Assembly: GCF_001556045.1 (NCBI RefSeq)
Contig: NZ_LSIC01000077.1
Span: 1-6,432, forward strand
DNA from: Bradyrhizobium sp. CCH5-F6
GTDB taxonomy: Bacteria; Pseudomonadota; Alphaproteobacteria; Rhizobiales; Xanthobacteraceae
Reading direction: 5' to 3'
Length of the DNA: 6,432 nucleotides
A model generated the notes under the pieces. That model ran no database searches. It was not told where the DNA came from and saw only the letters and a list, made by a program, of their open reading frames with translations. Every line of letters begins with the position of its first letter. Within the stretch, counting starts at the first letter, position 1. Both the position numbers and the translations under genes were made by a program. Shown piece after piece: positions 1 to 5,443 of the stretch.

Positions 1-8
1 CTCGCCAT
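1..8 (-). CDS. 5' end of a leftward gene (first two codons plus two bases)
   Basis: On the minus strand an ATG at 8-6 is preceded by a near-perfect Shine-Dalgarno sequence, AAGGAGGT (20 to 13), about 5 nt from the start when measured from the GGAGG core. The reading begins Met-Ala and then runs off the window, so the product cannot be identified. It has the same orientation as the serine hydrolase upstream of it, about 118 bp away. It could be the next gene of the same transcript or have its own promoter in the gap. Confidence 0.5.
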
Positions 9-12
9 CGCA

Positions 13-20
13 ACCTCCTT
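13..20 (-). promoter_or_regulatory. Strong ribosome binding site for the gene leaving the left edge
   Basis: The minus strand reads AAGGAGGT, followed by TGCG and then ATG at 8-6. This is the main reason for believing that a gene starts at position 8. Confidence 0.55.
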
Positions 21-58
21 CGCTGAAGTGTTGCGACGAACGGTTGAATCCGCCCTGG

Positions 59-81
59 ATGCCCCGGTCAAGCCGGGGCAT
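59..81. repeat. 9-bp perfect palindrome (ATGCCCCGG / CCGGGGCAT), 5-nt loop
   Basis: Positions 59-67 and 73-81 are exact reverse complements around the loop TCAAG. The hairpin lies 45 bp past the stop codon of the serine hydrolase and before the next leftward gene. Elements of this look (CCCCGG-TCAAG-CCGGGG next to CCTGGAT) are, from recall, common dispersed intergenic palindromes in Bradyrhizobium and Rhodopseudomonas. No T-run follows on either strand, so a simple Rho-independent terminator is less likely, although an RNA 3'-end stabilising role is possible. Confidence 0.6.
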
Positions 82-126
82 GACAGCGAGAATGTGGATG
101 CAGCTCCGCGTCTAATCGACGCCGTC

Positions 127-1362
127 TCACTCCACCGCAGCGTAAACCAGGTCCCGCACCAGCGTCCGCGTGTAGTCGCGCTGGCCTGGGCCCTGGCTCA
201 TGAACACCGCGAACAAATCCTCCTTCGGATCGATCCAGAAGAACGTGCCGGCAATGCCGCTCCAGAAATACTGGCCGACGCTGCCGGGGAAGGGCGCGAT
301 GCCGGCCTCCTTGCGAACGGCGAAGCCGAGGCCGAAGCCGTGGCCGGGCGAGAGCAGGGTGCCGTTGATCGCAACACCCGGCTCAAGATGATCGGAGGCC
401 ATCAGCTCCAGCGTCTTGCGGCCGATGATCCTGTTGCCGTCGAGCGCGCCGCCGTTGCGCAGCATCAGGCAGAAGCGGGCATAGTCCATCGTGGTCGAGA
501 CCAGCCCGCCGCCACCGGACTCCATCACCGGCTGCTCGAGCATGTTGAACAATGCGACCTTGTCGCCGGTCCAGGGATCGGCCGCGAACGGCTCGGCGAG
601 GCGCCCGGCATTGGCCTCGGAGGTCGAGAAGCCGGTCTCGGCCATCTTCAAGGGCGCGAGGACCCGCTCGGCGAGGAACGTGCCGAGCGTCTTGCCGCTG
701 ACGACCTCGATGATGCGGCCCAGAATGTCGGTGGAGCGGCTGTAGTTGAACTCCGCGCCGGGCTGGCAGACCAGCGGAAAGCTCGCCACCAGCGCGGCGT
801 GCTCGGCGTTGCTGATCTTGCGGCTGCGGACGCGGGACTCCTGGTAGAGCTTGTGGACGGGGCCGTCGCCCTGGTGCTCGTAGGTGAGGCCGGAGGTGTG
901 GCGGAGCAGGTCCTGCACGGTCATGGGCCGCATCGGCGACACCAGTTCCAGCTTGCCGTCCTTGACGACGCCGACCTTCTGGTTCGCAAATTCCGGGATG
1001 AATTTTGCGACGGCGTCGCCGAGGAGCAGGTGGCCATCCTCGACCAGCGCCATGATGCCGACCGAGACGATCGGCTTGGTCATCGAGAAGATGCGGAAGA
1101 TCGAGTCGCGCGCCATCGGCGCGGCACCCGCCGGGCTTTGCCTGCCGAGCGCCTCGAACCAGCCGATCTGACCGCGCCGGGCCACCAGCACGGTGACCCC
1201 GGGAACGGTTCCCTTGTCGATCTCGCGCTTGAAGGCGTCCGACAGAGCCTGGAGACGGGGGCGCGACAGCCCGAGCGTCTCGGGGCGCGCCTCCGGCACA
1301 GGCGGGGTCTGGAGCGCGGTCGTAGCCTGTGGGGCGGCTGTGGCGGTCGCTGTCGCGGTCAT
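127..1362 (-). CDS. Serine hydrolase, beta-lactamase/class C esterase superfamily
   Basis: This is a complete protein of 411 residues related to class C beta-lactamases, DD-peptidases and family VIII esterases. Such enzymes use an acyl-enzyme serine to cleave esters or amides; the natural substrate is unknown. Counting from the ATG, the nucleophile motif is Ser-Met-Thr-Lys (93-96), followed by the family's His-Thr-Ser-Gly-Leu (155-159). The Tyr motif is Tyr-Ser-Arg (207-209), where many relatives have Tyr-x-Asn. The C-terminal box is Trp-Ser-Gly (367-369), in the place of the Lys-Thr-Gly of true beta-lactamases, which favours an esterase or carboxylesterase-like role. The N-terminus is rich in Ala, Thr and Pro with no clear signal peptide, so the enzyme is probably cytoplasmic. 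The ATG at 1362 is preceded by GGGAG with 5-nt spacing; a GTG two codons upstream (1368) is the alternative but would overlap that site. The length is normal for the family. Resistance to beta-lactams should not be inferred. Confidence 0.93.
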   Translation of the reverse strand: MTATATATAAPQATTALQTPPVPEARPETLGLSRPRLQALSDAFKREIDKGTVPGVTVLVARRGQIGWFEALGRQSPAGAAPMARDSIFRIFSMTKPIVSVGIMALVEDGHLLLGDAVAKFIPEFANQKVGVVKDGKLELVSPMRPMTVQDLLRHTSGLTYEHQGDGPVHKLYQESRVRSRKISNAEHAALVASFPLVCQPGAEFNYSRSTDILGRIIEVVSGKTLGTFLAERVLAPLKMAETGFSTSEANAGRLAEPFAADPWTGDKVALFNMLEQPVMESGGGGLVSTTMDYARFCLMLRNGGALDGNRIIGRKTLELMASDHLEPGVAINGTLLSPGHGFGLGFAVRKEAGIAPFPGSVGQYFWSGIAGTFFWIDPKEDLFAVFMSQGPGQRDYTRTLVRDLVYAAVE

Positions 1363-1510
1363 GGGCACTCCCGGTTGTTTCTCGTTGTCGTCAACGGACT
1401 GTGGCCCAGAACCCCCGGCACAAACAAGCGAAGCCGGCGCGGTTCACCCTTGCAAACCGGCCGTCCCTTGTGCTTGAAAGCGCGCCTGATCCGCGGTGAC
1501 GCGGGTTCGT

Positions 1511-1586
1511 AGGAGTGTAGCTCAATTGGTAGAGCACCGGTCTCCAAAACCGGGGGTCGCAGGTTCGAGCCCTGCCACTCCTGCCA
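1511..1586 (+). tRNA. tRNA-Trp, anticodon CCA
   Basis: The full cloverleaf can be drawn. The acceptor stem is AGGAGTG (1511-1517) paired with CACTCCT (1576-1582). The D stem is GCTC/GAGC (1520-1523/1532-1535). The anticodon stem is CCGGT/ACCGG around the loop CTCCAAA, with anticodon CCA at 1544-1546. The T stem is GCAGG/CCTGC around TTCGAGC. The discriminator base is G, and the 3' CCA (1584-1586) is encoded. All stems pair perfectly. No other RNA gene is visible. In many alphaproteobacteria this tRNA is followed directly by secE and nusG; here it is followed by a convergent glycosyltransferase gene. Confidence 0.98.
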
Positions 1587-1700
1587 GTAAATTCAATCAC
1601 TTAGATTAGTGCTGGCGGGATAGGGACGAGCCGTCCCGTGGGAATCGCCCAAAAGCCAGCCAAAACCGCTGGACGCCTTGAGCCAGGGGTCCGCGATGCG
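1587..1700. other. Spacer between tRNA-Trp and the convergent glycosyltransferase gene
   Basis: This 114-bp gap between two converging transcripts has no plausible gene. It contains a 6-bp perfect stem GGGACG/CGTCCC (1623-1628/1632-1637) with a 3-nt loop and no following T-run. It also holds the CCAGC/GCTGG hairpin listed separately. The bases just after the tRNA (up to about 1610) are AT-richer than their surroundings. No copy of the tRNA 3' end occurs elsewhere in the window. Confidence 0.5.
1651..1672 (-). terminator. Possible Rho-independent terminator of the leftward glycosyltransferase transcript
   Basis: On the minus strand, 28 nt past the glycosyltransferase stop codon, CCAGC (1672-1668) pairs with GCTGG (1660-1656) around a 7-nt loop and is followed by CTTTT (1655-1651). 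The stem is only 5 bp and the T-run only 4, so this would be a weak terminator. Confidence 0.3.
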
Positions 1701-2462
1701 TCAGAGCGCGGGGGTTCGTTCCGCGTCGGCGGGAATTTGCCTGAGATCGACGTTTCGGATGGGAACGCGGCGCAGCAGCGAGACGATGGTTCCGCCGAGC
1801 TCGAAATAGGTGCGCAGCCGCAGCGCACGTGAGGAGCCCTTCAGCTCCGCGTTCAAGCTCACGGGCACCTGGACATAGGTAAGGCCGAGCTGGAGCAGCG
1901 AGATCAACGCGCAGATCTGATAGCCGTAGCCGTCGGCCTTGACCGCAATCTGGCGCAGCCATTTCACGGGGTAGACGATCATGCTGTGGTAGTCGGACAG
2001 CCAGAAGCCGAACAGGCAGTTCAGGATGAACCGCAGCGAATGCGACTGGATGGAGCGATTGACCGAGCGGTCCGACTGGTTGTCGCGATAGGTAATCACG
2101 ATGTCGGCGGCGCCCGCCGCCTTGAACATCCGGGCAATACCGTCGTTCTGGAAGGCGTGATCGCCGGGAATCAGCGTGATCGCATCGAATTTCGCGCGCG
2201 ACAGCGCGTATTCGAAGCCGGCACCGACACCGCGCCGTTCGGCGTTGTGATGCACGATGATGCGCGGCTCGCCGGCAGCGAACTCGTCCATGATCGCGCC
2301 GGTGGCGTCGGTGCTGCCGTCGTCGATCAGGATTATCTCGAAATCGTCGAGCAGCTCGCGGGCGAGCGGCAGAACACCGTCGATGGTGTCGGCGATCTTG
2401 TCCTGCTCGTTCAGCGCAGGGATGACGATCGTAAGCCGTTTTGCCGCCCTGGAAGGTGTCAT
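1701..2462 (-). CDS. Glycosyltransferase family 2, polyprenyl-phosphate sugar synthase-like
   Basis: A 253-residue GT-A-fold transferase. It carries the family opening Ile-Pro-Ala-Leu-Asn-Glu (14-19) and the nucleotide-binding Asp-Asp-Gly-Ser-Thr-Asp (47-52). Its C-terminal half resembles the dolichol-phosphate mannosyltransferase/GtrB branch: a Gly-Tyr-Gly-Tyr-Gln segment, then Val-Pro-Val-Ser, then a Lys-Gly-Ser-Ser motif (208-211) matching the usual basic Lys/Gly-Ser box. Where most relatives have Asp-x-Asp, it has Pro-Gly-Asp-His (99-102). It is shorter than typical GtrB and lacks the two C-terminal membrane helices. The expected role is moving a sugar from a nucleotide donor to a lipid carrier at the inner face of the membrane; donor and acceptor cannot be read from the sequence. 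The ATG at 2462 has AGGCGG 6 nt upstream; a GTG at 2486 is an alternative start without a good site. It is the last gene of a leftward set of three. Confidence 0.9.
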   Translation of the reverse strand: MTPSRAAKRLTIVIPALNEQDKIADTIDGVLPLARELLDDFEIILIDDGSTDATGAIMDEFAAGEPRIIVHHNAERRGVGAGFEYALSRAKFDAITLIPGDHAFQNDGIARMFKAAGAADIVITYRDNQSDRSVNRSIQSHSLRFILNCLFGFWLSDYHSMIVYPVKWLRQIAVKADGYGYQICALISLLQLGLTYVQVPVSLNAELKGSSRALRLRTYFELGGTIVSLLRRVPIRNVDLRQIPADAERTPAL

Positions 2463-2510
2463 CTCATGCCGCCTGTTGTCGGCCACTCTTACTGGTGGAG
2501 CCCCGGCGCA

Positions 2511-2539
2511 ACTCTAGGTCATCTGAGCCGGCCGAACAA
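2511..2539 (-). promoter_or_regulatory. Weak candidate promoter upstream of the glycosyltransferase
   Basis: The minus strand reads TTGTTC (2539-2534), 17 nt, TAGAGT (2516-2511), which matches the sigma-70 consensus at 3 of 6 and 4 of 6 positions. It lies within the 131-bp gap before the glycosyltransferase ATG and could give that gene a start separate from the upstream membrane-protein pair. The match is poor enough to arise by chance. Confidence 0.22.
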
Positions 2540-2593
2540 TGTGGCCTGCAGCTGTGGTCCACACGAAACCGGCGATGTGTGTGTTCCGCGCAA

Positions 2594-3100
2594 CTAGTCG
2601 GGAAAATCATACAGGCTGGTATCGCCAATGCCGAAGGCGCGGCGCAGCCATCCGACGCGGCCTGCTAAATTCCGGCCCGCCGCGGTGGCCACGTAGTGCG
2701 AATCGACGGGTTCGACCAAGCCTCCGTCGACCAGGTTCCCAATCCGTCCCCGGAACAGATCTGGAACCTGCCGTTCGATGATGTCCGAAAGCGGCGCCCT
2801 CCGACCGGGCCGGTCGACGAGGCTGAGCAGGATGTCCAGCGAAACCGACTTATACACTGCGCCAAAGGCGAAAACGTAAGCCATAACGCAAAATCCGAAA
2901 ATCGACGCGGCGTCCCAATATTGAAATCGCGGGACGACGAAGATTCCGAGCATCACGCCCAGACTATGCGAGACAACGGCGGCGATCGCGAGCAGGGTCA
3001 CGGGGCCTAGCGGCCATGCGCGAGCGCGGGCCATGAGCTGCAAGGCAGGCGCCAGCAGGACGAAGACGACCACGGCGACGAATCCGATCGCGAAGGACAT
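2594..3100 (-). CDS. Membrane protein with C-terminal winged-helix-like tail (168 aa, second of a pair)
   Basis: The family is not recognised. The 168-residue protein has hydrophobic segments at about 3-23, 33-56 and 65-84, then a cytoplasmic tail of about 84 residues. The tail has the helix-helix-helix-hairpin pattern of a winged helix: a helix near 86-96, another near 103-111, a third at 117-126 and a two-strand wing from about 127 to 140. The ATG at 3100 lies 8 nt after the stop codon of the upstream gene, whose end (GGTGAG) also supplies its ribosome binding site, so the two genes are very likely translationally linked. The reading frame stays open upstream to 3286, but that part only shadows the preceding gene. 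The protein has the same length and the same layout as its upstream neighbour, and the tails align. Its role is unknown; the setting suggests a link to surface glycan synthesis. Confidence 0.8.
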   Translation of the reverse strand: MSFAIGFVAVVVFVLLAPALQLMARARAWPLGPVTLLAIAAVVSHSLGVMLGIFVVPRFQYWDAASIFGFCVMAYVFAFGAVYKSVSLDILLSLVDRPGRRAPLSDIIERQVPDLFRGRIGNLVDGGLVEPVDSHYVATAAGRNLAGRVGWLRRAFGIGDTSLYDFPD

Positions 3101-3108
3101 CGTGCCGC

Positions 3109-3615
3109 TCACCCAAGACCCGTCGACAGGCGAACGAGCTTGACGAGACGCGCGACCGCTACCCCCTTGGCCGTCGGGGCCAGCGTGCCGCCCGCCGTGA
3201 TCACCATCCCCGCGCCGACCAGGAGCTTCAGGCGGTTGTGCGTGAACATGCCGAGATCTCCGCCCTGCATGTAGGCCTCGGCCCATTGCTCAAGGGTGAG
3301 GGGACGTTCAGCCTGGACGAGTGCCGTGAGCAGCGTCAGCGTGAAGCCCCACGCCAGCAGGCTGAACAGGATGTAGCAGAACATCATCGCCGTTCCCAAT
3401 AGCAGCAGACCGCCAATCACGTCGCCGACGTGGCGTTGACCTGGAAGTGCCAGACACGCGATCGCGAAGAGCACGATGACGCTGACGCAGCCCAGCCGAA
3501 AGCGGCGGCCGGATCCGCCTGTGGCGGCAATGCGCGCGTAACACAGCAATAGCAGTGGAAAGGCGATGCTGAGACCAATCGCAGCGGCTTGCGCCGGGCC
3601 CGGTAGCAGGTTCAT
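3109..3615 (-). CDS. Membrane protein with C-terminal winged-helix-like tail (168 aa, first of a pair)
   Basis: The family is not recognised. The 168-residue protein has hydrophobic segments at about 10-29, 40-57 and 66-99, the last long enough for one extended helix or a tight pair. A soluble tail follows (about 100-168) with a helix at 106-116, another at 125-133 and a likely wing at 134-147. The tail pattern Leu-Leu-(x2)-Leu-Val ... Asn-Arg-Leu-(x2)-Leu-Val-(x2)-Gly corresponds position by position to the tail of the next gene. It is the first gene after the promoter at 3662-3690 and starts at ATG 3615. No convincing Shine-Dalgarno site precedes it, only GGGA about 14 nt upstream. It diverges from the GT-C gene with 67 bp between the starts. 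No catalytic motif is visible, so a regulatory or scaffolding role is as plausible as an enzymatic one. Confidence 0.8.
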   Translation of the reverse strand: MNLLPGPAQAAAIGLSIAFPLLLLCYARIAATGGSGRRFRLGCVSVIVLFAIACLALPGQRHVGDVIGGLLLLGTAMMFCYILFSLLAWGFTLTLLTALVQAERPLTLEQWAEAYMQGGDLGMFTHNRLKLLVGAGMVITAGGTLAPTAKGVAVARLVKLVRLSTGLG

Positions 3616-3661
3616 TGCGGCAAACGTCCCGGACGCCTCTCAGGCCCAGCCAGAATGAAAG

Positions 3662-3690
3662 TCTATAGGAGGTCGCATTTTTGTGGTCAA
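3662..3690 (-). promoter_or_regulatory. Sigma-70-like promoter for the leftward three-gene set
   Basis: The minus strand reads TTGACC (3690-3685), exactly 17 nt, TATAGA (3667-3662), which is 5 of 6 and 4 of 6 matches to consensus with ideal spacing. Transcription would begin near 3655, leaving a leader of about 40 nt before the ATG at 3615. The element overlaps the ribosome binding site (AGGAGGT, 3667-3673) and the GTG start (3683) of the divergent GT-C gene, so expression of the two directions may interfere. Confidence 0.55.
3667..3673 (+). promoter_or_regulatory. Ribosome binding site deciding the GT-C gene start
   Basis: AGGAGGT lies with its GG end 10 nt before the GTG at 3683. It is the only strong site in the region and is the reason for preferring GTG 3683 over ATG 3749, which has none. 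The spacing is slightly long. Confidence 0.45.
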
Positions 3691-5443
3691 GGGAGCCCGA
3701 CGTCCCGCACTTGCGGTCGTCACACGGGCGTGCGAATCCTTGCCGGCGATGTCCTCCCTTTCCCGTCCGAGCTTGCCCCCGTTGCTGCGCGCGATAGCTG
3801 TTCTGATCGTCGCGTTGCTCGTTGCGCACGCGCCGATGCTCCTGAACGACGGCCTCTTCATGGACGATTGGCTGGTGCTCAAGCCGCGTCCTGACTATCT
3901 CGTCGACATTGATTTCCTGCTGAACGGCGCCGGCCATCCGATCTTCTACGGCTACGACACGTTCGCGAACTGGACAGGGACTCCGGTTGTCGTGATGGTA
4001 TCGCTGGCGATCGCCGGAATTGTGCTCGGCGCGGTGTGTCTGATGCTGACGGCGATACGGCTCGATCTGCTCGACCGCGCCGAGGCGGTCGGCTTCGCGC
4101 TGATCGTCTGGACCTATCCCGGCTATCAGCTGTGGGCGGGCAAGGCCAACGCGGTCTACGTCTTCAGCCTTGGGCTTCTGTTCATCGGTGCATGGCTGTT
4201 GACGCTCGCCTTCCGCGCACGCGGCCTGCGGCGCGCGCTGCTTCGCGTGGCCGCCGCGTTTGTCTTCCTGCTGAGCTTCGCGCTCAACTCGACAATCGTG
4301 CTCTATGCCTTCGTGGTGCTCGGCCTGTTCGTTGCGATATGGCGGGGGGGTGACGCGGCGCAGGGCTTGGCTCGCCGTACATGGCTCGCAGCCTGGCGCT
4401 GCGTCCTGCGCTATCCGGAATTGATGGTGCTTCCTCTGGTCTATTGGGGCACGCTCAATGTCTGGTTCAAGCGGATAGGCGTCTACGCACAGCACTATGA
4501 CGCCCATCTGCCGACGCTCGGCGAATTGGCTAGGGGGTGGTGGGCGTTCTTCCTCACGGGCTACAGGGACGTGGCGACCCACGCGATTCGCGCTGCGATC
4601 CAGGTCCCGGCGCTCTTCATCGCGTCTGCGGTCCTCGTCGGCATCGTCTTGCTGCAGCTGCGTCCGGACACGAAGCCGACCGCGTCCAGAGGCGCGATCG
4701 CCATGCCGCTTGCGCTCGCGATGGTTTTGTTTCTGGCATTGTCATCGCCCTATCTGATCGCCGGCCTGCGGCCATCTTCCACGCATTTCTACGAGAGCCG
4801 TCATCTGCTGATGTTCGGCGTGCCGTTGGCGCTCGCACTGCTCGGGTTCAAGCGACTGGCCGAACGTTGGACCACCCCACGCGCCGCCTTTGCCGTCATG
4901 TTCGGAGTGGGCTTGATCGTGTCGATCGGCATGCTGTGGAACGACTACGTCTTCATGCAGGCGAGAACCCTGAAGCAGCAGGCCTTGGCACGCGACCTTG
5001 CCGGCCGTGTGCAGCCGGCTGCGACGGTTTATGCGCTCGATGACGGCTTCTTCGACTACCCGTCTCGGCATGTGCCGTTCGGCCTCGCCGAAGTCACCGG
5101 CATGCTTCGCCTTGCCTGGGGCAATCAACCCTTCTTCGGATTTGCCTTGCGTGCCGAGCGGCCCGACATCCTCCGTGGGATGGACGAGGCGCGGAAAGCT
5201 CCGGGAAGTGCATTCCGTCACTTCGACCCCTCGGGGCCGCAGGCGACGATCTTGTTGCAGCCGGGCCCTGGAGCCGCGCCGAACCAGACCTTGGTCCGGA
5301 AGTACTACGTGTGCCGGTTGCTGGCGCGCTGCGATGTTGCAGAGCTTCTGGCTCAGCTTGCGCAGGTCACGATCAAGTTGGGCCCAATTGCGGGCGTCCT
5401 GCCGCTCGAAGCCGCGAGCAAGAGTGTCACGCCTGGTCGCTAA
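3683..5443 (+). CDS. Polytopic membrane protein, probable GT-C-type glycosyltransferase
   Basis: A 586-residue integral membrane protein with roughly ten or eleven hydrophobic segments, at about 35-54, 101-125, 134-148, 157-177, 186-218 (two), 245-262, 306-326, 340-361, 374-389 and 401-420. A soluble C-terminal domain of about 160 residues follows, probably periplasmic. Just after the first helix is Met-Asp-Asp-Trp (60-63), the position and type of acidic pair that GT-C enzymes use as catalytic base in their first outer loop. A Tyr-Glu-Ser-Arg-His segment (370-374) precedes a late helix. GT-C enzymes transfer sugars from polyprenyl-phosphate carriers outside the cytoplasmic membrane, which fits the adjacent GT2 gene. 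The start is uncertain: GTG 3683 has AGGAGGT, while ATG 3749 would give 564 residues with a short tail before helix 1. It diverges from the membrane-protein pair and overlaps the oxidoreductase tail-to-tail by 17 bp. The family call rests on topology and the acidic motif only. Confidence 0.82.
   Translation: MVKGARRPALAVVTRACESLPAMSSLSRPSLPPLLRAIAVLIVALLVAHAPMLLNDGLFMDDWLVLKPRPDYLVDIDFLLNGAGHPIFYGYDTFANWTGTPVVVMVSLAIAGIVLGAVCLMLTAIRLDLLDRAEAVGFALIVWTYPGYQLWAGKANAVYVFSLGLLFIGAWLLTLAFRARGLRRALLRVAAAFVFLLSFALNSTIVLYAFVVLGLFVAIWRGGDAAQGLARRTWLAAWRCVLRYPELMVLPLVYWGTLNVWFKRIGVYAQHYDAHLPTLGELARGWWAFFLTGYRDVATHAIRAAIQVPALFIASAVLVGIVLLQLRPDTKPTASRGAIAMPLALAMVLFLALSSPYLIAGLRPSSTHFYESRHLLMFGVPLALALLGFKRLAERWTTPRAAFAVMFGVGLIVSIGMLWNDYVFMQARTLKQQALARDLAGRVQPAATVYALDDGFFDYPSRHVPFGLAEVTGMLRLAWGNQPFFGFALRAERPDILRGMDEARKAPGSAFRHFDPSGPQATILLQPGPGAAPNQTLVRKYYVCRLLARCDVAELLAQLAQVTIKLGPIAGVLPLEAASKSVTPGR

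Noticed and set aside
1450..1510. Promoter for tRNA-Trp (TTGCAA or TTGAAA boxes)
   Set aside because: Neither box has a convincing -10 partner at 16-18 nt, so no promoter is annotated although one must exist.
28..1512. Long rightward open frame (494 codons) opposite the serine hydrolase
   Set aside because: It mirrors the hydrolase codons, is extremely rich in Arg, Ala, Gly, Asp and His, has no domain pattern, and runs into the tRNA. It is a GC-driven shadow.
1606..1962. Leftward open frame of 118 codons extending past the glycosyltransferase stop
   Set aside because: Most of it is an alternate frame of the glycosyltransferase. The extra tail over 1606-1700 has no recognisable motif, and I could not support it as an integrase fragment.
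2594..3286. Upstream extension of the second membrane protein to 230 residues
   Set aside because: The added 62 residues are a Gly/Arg/His-rich shadow of the preceding gene. ATG 3100, 8 nt after that gene's stop, gives a sensible membrane N-terminus.
3308..4582. Leftward open frame of 424 codons across the divergent region
   Set aside because: It overlaps the membrane gene at 3109-3615 and the GT-C gene, is low in hydrophobic residues and rich in Arg, Gln, His and Glu, and has no family features.
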